Source: Deltaproteobacteria bacterium
GTDB taxonomy: Bacteria > Desulfobacterota > DSM-4660 > Desulfatiglandales > HGW-15
NCBI GenBank assembly: GCA_019308525.1
Contig: JAFDIC010000015.1
Location: 1-27,196 of the forward strand
Length of the DNA: 27,196 nt
Direction of reading: 5' to 3'
The notes under the pieces were generated by a model that was not told the origin of the DNA, ran no database searches, and saw only the letters and a program-made list of their open reading frames with translations. Position numbers and translations under genes: made by a program. Each line of letters opens with the position of its first letter. Position 1 is the first letter of the stretch. This document shows, one piece after another, positions 15,859-23,818 of the stretch.

Positions 15859-16155
15859 ATGATAAATCATTGGATGTTTAGCTGCAAGGAAGTATCTCGG
15901 ATGATCTCTGAATCCATGGACAGGACCCTCCCTGTGCACCAGAGAACAGGGATTAGGGTACACCTCCTCATGTGCAAGTTCTGCTCCCGGTACCGGAAAC
16001 AGTTACTCTACCTGAGAAAGACCATAAGGTCTTTGTCCGCGCACGGTGAAGAAATTTACTCCTCCATGACTCTCTCAAGGGAAGCCAAGGAAAGGATTAG
16101 CTCGCTCCTGGAGAAACACCAGCAAGGCCTCCATGGCCGTTTGCCCGAAATCTAG
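15859..16155 (+). CDS. Small zinc-finger protein, anti-sigma-factor-like (zf-HC2 type)
   Basis: The 98-residue protein contains FSCKEVSRMISESMDRTLPV followed by HLLMCKFCSRYRKQLLYLR. The pattern C-x-E-V/A-x(n)-S-x-x-x-D-x-x-L...H-x-x-x-C-x-x-C is the zinc-binding domain of the zf-HC2 anti-sigma family. Typical anti-sigma factors continue with a membrane segment; here there is only a charged helical tail (SREAKERISSLLEKHQQGL). It is therefore a soluble member whose partner is unknown, and no ECF sigma gene is nearby. The longer frame from 15661 has no conserved content before 15859. The ribosome-binding site is weak and the ATG at 15874 is an alternative. It follows the sigma-54 regulator gene after 181 bp. 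Confidence 0.65.
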   Translation: MINHWMFSCKEVSRMISESMDRTLPVHQRTGIRVHLLMCKFCSRYRKQLLYLRKTIRSLSAHGEEIYSSMTLSREAKERISSLLEKHQQGLHGRLPEI

Positions 16156-16429
16156 CTGGTGATAGAGAATAGATCTATGAGACGATCCCGGGAAGGGATA
16201 GAAAACCCGCGTGTAAGGATCCTGCCTCTTGAACGACTCACCTACCAGAATGGGCCTGTAGAGACCTGCAAAGGGAAGCGCCATCTCAGCGAGGAGACAA
16301 ATATGCAGTGTTAATTCTCAGGAAATAGGAGTTTTACCCCATTCATTTCACGGGTTTTTCGGGGTACCTTTTGGCAGGGATACTGAAAAGAGAAAATGAA
16401 TCCCGGGGCCCATGGGAAGGAGAAAAGAA

Positions 16430-17199
16430 ATGTTCAACAGGAGAAATTACATAGTATCAATCACGTTGTTCGTGGCCCTTGTCCTGGCTTCAACCGACCA
16501 TCTCGGTAGGGCAGAAATGGGAAACACCATAGATCACGGTCTTTACGGCCAACTACTCAAGAGATATGTCGGGAGTAATGGAGAAGTTGACTACGGGGGG
16601 TTCAAAGCTGAGGAGGCCAAGCTTGATGGATACCTGAAAATATTGGAAGAGGTGGATACAAGGACCCTTGACCGGAATGAGCAACTGGCCTTTTACATAA
16701 ATGCCTACAATGCCTGGACCATAAAACTGATACTGGGCGCATACCCCGGAGTTGAATCCATCAAGGAACTGGGAGTTTCCTGAAAAGCCCCTGGAAGAAA
16801 AAAATAGCCAGGATCGAGGGCCGCGTGTTGAGCCTTGACAATATTGAGCATGATATCATCAGGCCTCGCTTCAGGGACCCCCGCATTCATTTCGCTGTGA
16901 ACTGCGCTTCGAAAAGCTGTCCCCCGCTCCGATCAGAACCCTATCGAGGCAAGGACCTGGAGCGGCAACTGGATGAGATGACCAAGGCCTTCATCAATGA
17001 CCAATCGAAGAACTATCTAAAAGGAGATACCCTTTACGCAAGCAGTATCTTCAAGTGGTATTCGGAGGACTTTCATGATGATGTGGTCTCGTTCTTCCTG
17101 AAATATGGACAAGGAGACCTCAAGAGGCGACTGAGCACTGCCAGGGGAAAGATAGGGGTGAAGTACGTGGACTATGATTGGACTTTAAACGGAAAGTGA
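16430..17199 (+). pseudogene. DUF547 secreted protein, interrupted by a 1-nt frameshift
   Basis: The first frame (from ATG 16430, with AAGGAG 7 nt upstream) has a signal peptide (MFNRRNYIVSITLFVALVLA). It then shows the DUF547 start YVGSNGEVDYGGFKA and LAFYINAYNAWTIKLIL, and stops at TGA 16781-16783 just after IKELGVS. The rest continues in the -1 frame from about 16774 as SFLKSPWKKKIARIEGRVLS, then LDNIEHDIIRPRFRDPRIHF, AVNCASKSCPPL and IFKWYSEDF, ending at 17199. One extra G in the run at 16771-16773 would restore ELG-SFLKSPWKKK exactly, so a single-base deletion or sequencing error is the simplest cause. No slippery site for programmed frameshifting is apparent. DUF547 proteins are often found beside mercuric-reductase-like genes, as here (23-bp gap). 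Function is unknown. Confidence 0.85.
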
Positions 17200-17222
17200 A
17201 AGGTGGATTGGAGGAGAATCCA

Positions 17223-18677
17223 GTGGCGAAATACGACTACGACATAGGCGTCATAGGCGCCGGAGCAGCGGGCCTGACCGTAGCTGCCGGAGCTGCCCAG
17301 CTCGGGGCAAAGACCCTCCTGGTAGAAAAGGAGCGGGCCCTTGGTGGCGATTGCCTCCATTTTGGCTGTGTTCCCAGCAAGACCCTGATCAAGACCGCAC
17401 ATGTTTATTACCTCATGAAGAGCACCAGGGATTTCGGCCTCCCTGCCATAGACCCTCCCCCGGTGAACTACCAGGATGTGGTAAGGAGGATTCGTTCGGT
17501 CATAGAAGCGATCCAGGAACACGATTCCGAGGAGAGGTTTTGTTCCCTGGGTGCCAAGGTTGTCTTTGGCATCCCGAGATTTGTGGATGAACATTCCATA
17601 GAGGTGAACAGCGATGCCCTTTCTGCAAAGACATGGGTAATCGCCACCGGTTCTTCTCCATCTATACCTCCCATAGAAGGTCTGGACAGTACTTCCTATA
17701 TCACGAACAAGGAGATTTTTTCCCTCGACCACCTGCCAGAGTCCATGATTATCCTGGGAGCGGGACCCATCGCAACCGAAATGGCGCAGGCGTTTTCCAG
17801 GCTGGGTTCGCAGGTGGACGTCATCCAGAGGAGCGGGCAGATCCTCAGCCGCGAGGACAAGGATATGGCGGACGATGTGATGATGGTCCTTGCCGGGGAG
17901 GGTGTACGGTTCCATCTGAACTCAACGGTGGTTTCGACGAGGGACGAGGGGAGGAAAAGGCAGGTAGTCTTCAAGGATCACCAGGGCAAGGAGAAGGTGG
18001 TCAGCGCCGAGGCGATCCTCGTTGCCATGGGCAGGGTCCCCAACCTGGAAGGCCTTGACCTAGACAAGATAGGGGTGGAGACCAGCAGGAAGGGGATCCG
18101 GGTCGATACAAGGCTCAGGACGACCCAGAAGCACATATACGCCGCCGGCGATGTTACAGGGGCATACCAGTTTACCCATGCAGCGGGATATGAGGGAGGC
18201 ATTGTCATCAGCAACGCTATTTTCCACCTGCCACGGAAGGCCAATTACACTTTTATGCCCTGGTGCACTTACACTGATCCGGAGCTCTCAAGCATAGGTA
18301 TGAATGAGAAGCGTGCCCGTGAGGCCAATATCGACTACTCCCTGTGGACGGAGGAGTTCAAGGATAACGACCGCAGTCAGGCAGAGGGGGAGAGGATCGG
18401 CAGGATCAAGATGATACTGGATGAGAAAGAAAAGCCCTTGGGTGTGCAGATCCTGGGCCCCAGGGCGGGAGAACTGCTCAGCGAGTGGGTGGCGGTATTG
18501 AACGGTAAGGTAAAGCTCTCAACCCTCGCCTCTGCGGTGCACCCTTACCCGACACTGGGGGAGGTCAACAAGCGCGTTGCCGGCAAGTATTTTTCCCCGA
18601 AGATATTCTCTGACAGGGTGAAGAAGGGTCTCAAGTTTTTCTTCCACCTCAAGGGAAGGGCATGCGAGACCCAGTAG
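17223..18677 (+). CDS. Mercuric-reductase-like FAD/NAD(P) disulfide oxidoreductase
   Basis: The 484-residue protein is a class I pyridine nucleotide-disulfide oxidoreductase. It has the FAD motif GAGAAGL (12-18), the redox-active pair Cys44/Cys49 in GGDCLHFGCVPSKT, the NAD(P) motif ILGAGPIATEMA, the second FAD motif AAGDVTG, and a C-terminal interface domain with HPYPTLGE. It lacks the terminal Cys pair of true MerA and the HPTxSE end of dihydrolipoamide dehydrogenase, so mercury reduction is not implied. This subgroup is common beside DUF547 and TVP38-like genes. The frame is open from a TTG at 17178, inside DUF547, but the GTG at 17223 has GGAGGAG 6 nt upstream and begins the conserved sequence. 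The natural electron acceptor is unknown. The pentose-phosphate genes follow closely. Confidence 0.88.
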   Translation: MAKYDYDIGVIGAGAAGLTVAAGAAQLGAKTLLVEKERALGGDCLHFGCVPSKTLIKTAHVYYLMKSTRDFGLPAIDPPPVNYQDVVRRIRSVIEAIQEHDSEERFCSLGAKVVFGIPRFVDEHSIEVNSDALSAKTWVIATGSSPSIPPIEGLDSTSYITNKEIFSLDHLPESMIILGAGPIATEMAQAFSRLGSQVDVIQRSGQILSREDKDMADDVMMVLAGEGVRFHLNSTVVSTRDEGRKRQVVFKDHQGKEKVVSAEAILVAMGRVPNLEGLDLDKIGVETSRKGIRVDTRLRTTQKHIYAAGDVTGAYQFTHAAGYEGGIVISNAIFHLPRKANYTFMPWCTYTDPELSSIGMNEKRAREANIDYSLWTEEFKDNDRSQAEGERIGRIKMILDEKEKPLGVQILGPRAGELLSEWVAVLNGKVKLSTLASAVHPYPTLGEVNKRVAGKYFSPKIFSDRVKKGLKFFFHLKGRACETQ

Positions 18678-18718
18678 GGAGATGCCGGTGGAGAGAATTC
18701 CGCAAAGGAGGTGTTTGG

Positions 18719-19630
18719 ATGCAGGTAGCAATGGTGGGACTGGGGCGGATGGGCATGAACATGGCCAGGAGGTTGTTGAGGGACGGTCACGAAGTCGTTG
18801 CCTATAACAGGTCACCGAGAAGGACGGAAGAAGTAGTGAAAGAGGGGGCCGTGGGTGCCTTCTCCCTTGAGGAGGTGGTCGAGAAGCTGTCAACACCACG
18901 TGCGGTGTGGTTCATGCTTCCCGCCGGACCTACGGTGGATGAATACATTCAGGGATTCAAGGGCCTCCTCTCGCCGGGTGACATTGTCATCGACGGGGGA
19001 AACACCCATTACAAGGATGATCTTGCTCGATCCAGATCCCTTGAAGAAAAGGAGATCCGGTTCATGGATGTGGGTGTAAGCGGGGGGATCTGGGGCCTGG
19101 AGGCAGGTTATTGTCTCATGATAGGGGGTGAGAAGAAGATCTTTGACCATCTCGAACCCCTGTTCAAGACCCTCGCACCGGAAGAAGGCTATTTGTACTG
19201 TGGCCCGGTTGGAAGCGGTCACTTCGTTAAGATGGTTCACAATGGAATTGAGTATGGAATGATGCAGGCCTACGCAGAGGGATTCGATGTCCTTGAGGCT
19301 TCTCCCTATGCCCACTTTCTCGATTATGCCGACCTTGCACACCTGTGGAACAGGGGAAGCGTAATTCGCTCATGGCTCCTTGAGCTCGCCGAGACCGCGT
19401 TCAGAAGAGACGGCAGGCTTTCGGAGATAAGGGGATACGTGGAGGATTCAGGAGAAGGGAGGTGGATGGTCAAGCAGGCGGTTGAGACCGGCGTATCCAC
19501 GCCTGTCATAGCCCTGTCCCTCATGCAGAGGTTCAGGTCGAGAAAGGAGGACACCTTTTCTGACAAGGTGCTTGCCGCCCTGCGAAAGGAGTTTGGAGGG
19601 CACAGGGTCGTAAGGGTGGTAAAGGAGTAA
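18719..19630 (+). CDS. gnd: 6-phosphogluconate dehydrogenase, decarboxylating (short form)
   Basis: The 303-residue enzyme oxidises 6-phosphogluconate to ribulose-5-phosphate and CO2. It has the dinucleotide motif GLGRMG (7-12), VIDGGNTHYKDD near 91-102, the substrate loop FMDVGVSGGIWGLEAGYCLM, and the catalytic segment GPVGSGHFVKMVHNGIEYGM with its Lys and Asn. Its length fits the short, dimeric-type Gnd (about 300) and not the 470-residue form. The ATG at 18719 follows AAAGGAGG at good spacing. It opens the oxidative pentose-phosphate gene run and lies 41 bp behind the flavoprotein gene. Short Gnd enzymes are often NAD-dependent, which I cannot confirm here. Confidence 0.93.
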   Translation: MQVAMVGLGRMGMNMARRLLRDGHEVVAYNRSPRRTEEVVKEGAVGAFSLEEVVEKLSTPRAVWFMLPAGPTVDEYIQGFKGLLSPGDIVIDGGNTHYKDDLARSRSLEEKEIRFMDVGVSGGIWGLEAGYCLMIGGEKKIFDHLEPLFKTLAPEEGYLYCGPVGSGHFVKMVHNGIEYGMMQAYAEGFDVLEASPYAHFLDYADLAHLWNRGSVIRSWLLELAETAFRRDGRLSEIRGYVEDSGEGRWMVKQAVETGVSTPVIALSLMQRFRSRKEDTFSDKVLAALRKEFGGHRVVRVVKE

Positions 19631-19727
19631 GGATGGCTGCCTCGGGGCAACAGAGATAGATGCTAGGCTATTTATCCACGAGGGGATTCAGGCATGGCTA
19701 AAGCCATAGGGGAGAAAAGGAGCAGTG

Positions 19728-21311
19728 ATGAAAAACAGCACCGAAGCAAGAGGAGACATCATCGCAACCAGGGCCATTACAAGGACGGATGATACCGGCA
19801 TTCCCGCTGAGCCCTGCCTGAGAGAAAAGGAAGCGGAGCCCTGTGATATTGTAATACTGGGTGCTTCCGGGGATCTTACTTCCAGGAAGCTGATGCCCGC
19901 CCTGTACAATCTCTTTGACAAGGGGGCGATCGGGACACCCTTTTTCATACTGGGTTGTGGAAGAAGCCAACTGACAGACGAGGAATTCAGAAAGAGGATG
20001 AAAGGGGCCGTACTTGATCACAGGACGGGGAACGGATCGAAGTGGGATTCCTTTGCATCATCCATCTTCTACCAGCCGCTCCAGTATGATGATGAAGCCT
20101 CCTTCAAGGCCCTGGCCCGCAGGCTGAAGGAACTGGACAGGAGGTTCAAGACAGAGGGTAACCGTATCTTCTACCTTGCAATTCCACCTTCCCTTTACGG
20201 TTGCAGTGCCGAGATGCTCGGAAGGGTGGGCCTGTCGAGGGAGAAGGAAGGCGGCAATGGGTGGACGAGGATAGTCGTGGAAAAACCCTTTGGCCGGGAT
20301 CTTGGTACGGCTATTGAACTGGACAGGTCTCTGCAGGAGTCATTTGAAGAAGACCAGATTTTCCGGATCGATCATTACCTTGCCAAGGAGACGGTTCAGA
20401 ATATATTGGTATTCCGGTTTGCCAACTCGATTTTCGAGCCTGTCTGGAACAGGAGATACATCGACTATATCGACATAACAGCGGCTGAGACCCTGGGGGT
20501 GGAACACCGGGCGGGGTACTACGAGGAAGCAGGAGTCCTGAGGGATGTGTTCCAGAACCACATGATGCAGTTACTTGCTCTGACTGCCATGGAACCACCA
20601 TCCCTGTTTGAAGCGGATCGTGTGCGTGACGAAAAGGCCAAGGTATACCGCTCCCTCAGACCCTTTCCCGTCCAGAGGGTCCAGGACTACCTGGTCTTGG
20701 GACAGTATATTGCCGGGACCATGGACGGAAAAAGGGTGGCCGGCTATCGAGAGGAACCGGGAGTCAAGGCAGACTCCCTCACCCCAACCTATGCCATGAT
20801 GAAGGTCTACCTGGATAACTGGCGCTGGCAGGGTGTCCCCTTTTACCTCATGTCAGGAAAGAGGCTGGCCAAGAAAAAGACGGAGATAGCGATACAGTTC
20901 AAGGAAGTTCCCCACTCCATGTTCCGCGTCATACTTGGAGAACATATATCCGCTAATCGTCTCATACTGGGCATCTATCCGGATGAAAGAATAACCCTGA
21001 CCTTTCAGACAAAGAGTCCGGGGACAAGGGTCTGCCTGCGCACGGTGACCATGGACTTCTTTTACCACCTGGGCTACGAAGGCCCTCTGCTGGACGCCTA
21101 TGAAAAATTACTCCTGGACTGTATGGAGGGCGACCGCATGCTGTTTCTTCGGCAGGACAGCGTGGAGCTTTGCTGGGCTTTCTTGACCCCGATACTCGAA
21201 GAATGTGAAAGCTGCGCCAACCGGGAGAGGAGGCTGTTTTTTTATGAACCTGGGAGCTGGGGGCCTGTGAAGGCTGAAGAGTTAAGGGGACAACACGCAT
21301 GTGATTTATAG
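19728..21311 (+). CDS. zwf: Glucose-6-phosphate 1-dehydrogenase
   Basis: The 527-residue enzyme oxidises glucose-6-phosphate to 6-phosphogluconolactone. Motifs are the dinucleotide loop GASGDLTSRKL (45-55), VVEKPFG (about 183-189) and the substrate-binding RIDHYLAKE (213-221) with the catalytic His further on. The C-terminal beta-sheet domain (VYLDNWRWQGVPFYLMSGKRLAKKKTEIAIQFK) is complete. The N-terminal 38 residues before the Rossmann fold are a little longer than usual. ATG 19728 is 5 nt behind AAAGGAG; the GTG at 19725 is an alternative. It is 97 bp behind gnd and 20 bp before the AhpD-like gene, all on one strand. Confidence 0.96.
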   Translation: MKNSTEARGDIIATRAITRTDDTGIPAEPCLREKEAEPCDIVILGASGDLTSRKLMPALYNLFDKGAIGTPFFILGCGRSQLTDEEFRKRMKGAVLDHRTGNGSKWDSFASSIFYQPLQYDDEASFKALARRLKELDRRFKTEGNRIFYLAIPPSLYGCSAEMLGRVGLSREKEGGNGWTRIVVEKPFGRDLGTAIELDRSLQESFEEDQIFRIDHYLAKETVQNILVFRFANSIFEPVWNRRYIDYIDITAAETLGVEHRAGYYEEAGVLRDVFQNHMMQLLALTAMEPPSLFEADRVRDEKAKVYRSLRPFPVQRVQDYLVLGQYIAGTMDGKRVAGYREEPGVKADSLTPTYAMMKVYLDNWRWQGVPFYLMSGKRLAKKKTEIAIQFKEVPHSMFRVILGEHISANRLILGIYPDERITLTFQTKSPGTRVCLRTVTMDFFYHLGYEGPLLDAYEKLLLDCMEGDRMLFLRQDSVELCWAFLTPILEECESCANRERRLFFYEPGSWGPVKAEELRGQHACDL

Positions 21312-21331
21312 AATGAAAGGAGGTATGGCTG

Positions 21332-21664
21332 ATGGAGACATATTACAAACCCGAGGATCTTCCCAAGTTCGAGGAGATCGGTAAAGAGGCCCAGGAACTT
21401 GCAAGGAAATTCTTTGATTACTACGGCGCGGTCTTTGCCGAGGGGGAACTGACAGAGAGGGAAAAGGCGCTCATCGCCCTTTCCGTTGCTCATGCAATCC
21501 AGTGCCCCTATTGTATCGACGCATTTACAAAGGCATGCCTCGAGAAGGGATCAAACCTTGCGGAGATGACAGAGGCCGTGCATGTAGTGACCGCTATCAG
21601 GGGCGGGGCTTCACTAGTACACGGAATACAGATGAGGAATGTTGCCGAAAAGGTGTCAATGTAA
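21332..21664 (+). CDS. AhpD-like protein, arsenosugar-associated peroxidase type
   Basis: The 110-residue protein belongs to the carboxymuconolactone decarboxylase/AhpD superfamily. It has LTEREKALIALSVAHAIQCP, with Cys58 and Cys61 in CPYC, and the flanking Glu and His of the AhpD proton-relay site, then a second helix with IRGGASLVHGIQM. A family of this length and start (METYYKPEDLPKF) is regularly found next to ArsS-type radical SAM genes and is named an arsenosugar-biosynthesis-associated peroxidase-like protein in current annotation. The direct neighbour here is such a radical SAM gene, so the assignment is supported by context. The reaction is unproven. An AAAGGAGG sequence ends 11 nt before the ATG. 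Confidence 0.85.
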   Translation: METYYKPEDLPKFEEIGKEAQELARKFFDYYGAVFAEGELTEREKALIALSVAHAIQCPYCIDAFTKACLEKGSNLAEMTEAVHVVTAIRGGASLVHGIQMRNVAEKVSM

Positions 21665-21766
21665 GGACCTCGGAAGAACATGACTCGGCTCTACCGAGGA
21701 GCCGGGAGATTGAACGCAGGGCCCTGGACCAAGGGACAAAAAGGGATGAAAAGGGGAGGAAAGGAA

Positions 21767-22786
21767 ATGCATCCCAAGAAATCATTGGAAAAGACGGGCG
21801 AGTTTGAGAGGGAGGGCCACCCTTCCAGGGACATGGAGCCCTTCTCCCAGACCCTGGCCAGGCATTCGCTGAGGCTTTCGAGGGAAGAGACCACCACGCT
21901 TCAGATAAACGTCGGGCTCCTTTGTAACCAGGCCTGCCGCCACTGCCACCTGGAAGCGGGGCCGGACAGGAGAGAAATCATGCCTTGGAAGACGGCCCAG
22001 GACGTGGTGGCCTATGCTGAGAGGAGCGGGTTTGAGGTCGTGGACATAACCGGCGGGGCACCGGAACTGAATCCGAACATCCACGAGCTTATCGAGGGAC
22101 TGTCACCCCTGACGCCCAGACTCATGTTTCGTTCCAACCTCTTAGCCCGAAACAACGAAAACAGGGAGGGTCTTTTGCACCTGCTAAGAGACCGCGGGGT
22201 GGTCATAGTGGCGTCCTTTCCCAGCTTGAACGAATCCCAGACAGATTCCCAGAGGGGTGAGGGCGTGTTTTCCAGGTCAGTCAGGGCGCTCCAGAGACTC
22301 AACAAGATGGGATACGGGAATAAGGAGACGGGCCTTGAACTCGACCTGGTATCCAATCCCACCGGCGCCTTTTTGCCTGAATCACAGAAGGAGACCGAAA
22401 GACGATTCAGGCAGGTATTGGAGAAAAGGTGGGGGATAGTCTTCAACAACCTTTACAGTTTCGCTAACGTGCCCCTGGGAAGATTTCGGAAGTGGTTATC
22501 CGATTCCGGGAACCTTGACGCCTATATTGAGAAGCTTTCATCCGGCTTCAATCCTTGCGCCATCGAAGGACTTATGTGCAAGACCCTGGTTTCGGTTTCG
22601 TGGGACGGGTACCTGTACGATTGTGATTTCAACCTTGCAAGGGGTCTCTATCTTGGAAACACAAGGATCCATGTCTCTGAGATGCCCGGTCCCCCGGAGC
22701 CCGGGAGTCCCATTGCCGTGGCGGACCACTGTTACACGTGCACTGCCGGGGCGGGTTTCACATGAGGCGGGGCCATCCAGACCTGA
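21767..22786 (+). CDS. arsS: ArsS-type radical SAM protein, probable selenoprotein (Sec at 22763)
   Basis: The protein has a radical SAM cluster motif CNQACRHCH (Cys53, 57, 60) and DITGGAPELNPN. Its C-terminal Cys-rich DUF3641-like domain contains NPCAIEGLMCKTLVSVSWDG, YDCDFN and HCYTCTAGAG. This is the ArsS family, which makes dimethylarsinoyl-deoxyadenosine in arsenosugar synthesis. Members end in CxxCxAGxGSS(C/U)GG. Here the frame meets TGA at 22763-22765 exactly at the C/U position (GAG-F-T-TGA-G-G), and reading through adds U-G-G-A-I-Q-T before a TGA at 22784. With Sec the length is 339 residues; without it 332 and the motif is lost. A short hairpin at SECIS distance follows. The start is ATG 21767 (GGAGG 7 nt before); an upstream ATG at 21680 has no conserved sequence. 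No Sec machinery or ArsM lies in the window. Confidence 0.85.
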
Positions 22787-22800
22787 GTTCAGGCAACACC
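22766..22800 (+). promoter_or_regulatory. Candidate bacterial SECIS element
   Basis: Just after the in-frame TGA, CCTG (22782-22785) pairs with CAGG (22790-22793) around the loop AGTT. The loop has G in its second position followed by T, as in the G-U loop read by SelB, and begins 20 nt after the TGA. The stem is short (4 bp, or 5 if the A-T pair closes), and the lower stem is not clear by eye. The real stop TGA at 22784-22786 lies within the hairpin. Confidence 0.5.
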
Positions 22801-22819
22801 AACTTCAAGGAGACCGTAG

Positions 22820-23542
22820 ATGTCATATGGGGGGCCTTTGCATATTATTGTGAAAGAAAACGCGGCAGAGGTTGCAAAGGCCGGGGCCGAACTGTTTATC
22901 AATGCCGGCAGGGAGTCCATAAGGGATTCCGGGGCGTTTCGGGTTGCCCTCTCGGGGGGGGCGACTCCAAGACAGATGTACAGGCTGCTGGCCGAGGATG
23001 GCTTTTCATCCCAGGTGCCCTGGGAGAAGACGCACCTTTTTTGGGTGGATGAGCGTTGCGTCCCCGTGGAAGATGAAAGAAGCAACTACGGAGCAGCAAA
23101 GCGGGATCTCCTGGATAGGGTCCCAATCCCCGCAGAGAACGTTCACAGGATGCCGGCCGAGCTGCCGCCCGAAGAAGGGGCGAGGAAATATCAGGCAATT
23201 CTTGAAGAGATCCTTCCCTTGAACCAGGAGGGGTTTGCGGTGTTTGACCTGGTCTTCCTTGGGACGGGAAAGGACGGGCACACGGCTTCCCTGTTTCCAG
23301 GCCAATCGACCCTTCAAGAGGAGAGGAGGATGGTGGTGACGGCAAGGGGTGGTGAGCCGGATGTGGACCGCCTGACTTTGACCTTGCCTGTCATAAAAAT
23401 CATCCGCGAGATATTCCAAGGTGACGGTCTTGGGCTTCCAGCCAAGAAGGTCGCTCCCAGGCAGGGAAGGCTTACCTGGCTGCTGGACCGGGAGGCGGCA
23501 GCCCTTGTCCTTTCAAAGGAAAACAATGGCAAAGACATGTAG
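22820..23542 (+). CDS. pgl: 6-phosphogluconolactonase, with an apparent internal deletion
   Basis: The 240-residue protein matches the DevB/Pgl family that hydrolyses 6-phosphogluconolactone. It has ALSGGATPRQMYRLLAE, WEKTHLFWVDERCVPVEDER, SNYGAAKRDLL, LVFLGTGKDGHTASLFPG and the end LPAKKVAPRQGRLTWLLDREAA. Family members normally have, after the LTLPVI strand, a stretch like NxAxxVxFLVxGxxKA before the helix leading to LPAxxV. Here LTLPVI joins directly to KIIREIF (near 23395), so about 18-20 residues, including a core strand, are missing in frame. Activity may be impaired or lost. AAGGAG lies 7 nt before the ATG. It follows arsS by 33 bp, and its end overlaps the glucokinase remnant. Confidence 0.85.
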   Translation: MSYGGPLHIIVKENAAEVAKAGAELFINAGRESIRDSGAFRVALSGGATPRQMYRLLAEDGFSSQVPWEKTHLFWVDERCVPVEDERSNYGAAKRDLLDRVPIPAENVHRMPAELPPEEGARKYQAILEEILPLNQEGFAVFDLVFLGTGKDGHTASLFPGQSTLQEERRMVVTARGGEPDVDRLTLTLPVIKIIREIFQGDGLGLPAKKVAPRQGRLTWLLDREAAALVLSKENNGKDM

Positions 23543-23648
23543 GGAAGATCTTGTACTGGCCGGCGACATCGGAGGGACGAAGACCAGGCTCGGAATCTTT
23601 GCGCCCGGGAAAGGGCCGAGAATATGTCGAAACTTCATGAGCTATTGA
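23526..23648 (+). pseudogene. glk: Glucokinase N-terminal remnant
   Basis: The frame starts at ATG 23526, with AAAGGA 5 nt upstream and a 17-nt overlap with pgl. It encodes EDLVLAGDIGGTKTRLGIF, the phosphate-binding DIGGTKTRLG motif of bacterial glucokinases. After about 33 codons (APGKGPR) the homology ends, the frame reads into the transaldolase start and stops at 23648. A normal glucokinase has 310-350 residues, so about 90% is deleted. The intact start and ribosome-binding site show that this was once a coupled operon gene. Confidence 0.85.
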
Positions 23649-23818
23649 AATTGGGACAATCCGTTTGGTACGACTATATTCGCAGATCGTTTATGCAGTC
23701 GGGTGAACTCCAGGCCCTGATGGCCCACGGGTCGATGGGTGTTACATCCAACCCCACCATTTTTCACAGGGCAATAGTGGGGAGCGCTGACTATGATCAA
23801 GAAAGGTGGACCAGATGA
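23624..23818 (+). pseudogene. tal: Transaldolase N-terminal remnant
   Basis: ATG 23624 opens a 64-codon frame. It encodes LLKLGQSVWYDYIRRSFMQS, then GELQALMAHGSMGVTSNPTIF and IVGSADYDQ, the well-known N-terminus of long-type transaldolases. It stops after ERWTR, well before the Schiff-base Lys, so it cannot be active. In related bacteria this transaldolase is fused to glucose-6-phosphate isomerase in one protein of about 950 residues. Here about 300 codons of transaldolase are gone, the junction is out of frame, and the isomerase half has a start of its own. Confidence 0.85.

Noticed and set aside
16781..16783. TGA in DUF547 as a selenocysteine codon
   Set aside because: Reading through in frame gives no DUF547 sequence; the homology continues in the -1 frame, which shows a frameshift.
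17223..18677. True mercury resistance (merA)
   Set aside because: The C-terminal vicinal Cys pair and the N-terminal metal-binding domain are absent, and no merR, merT or merP is nearby.
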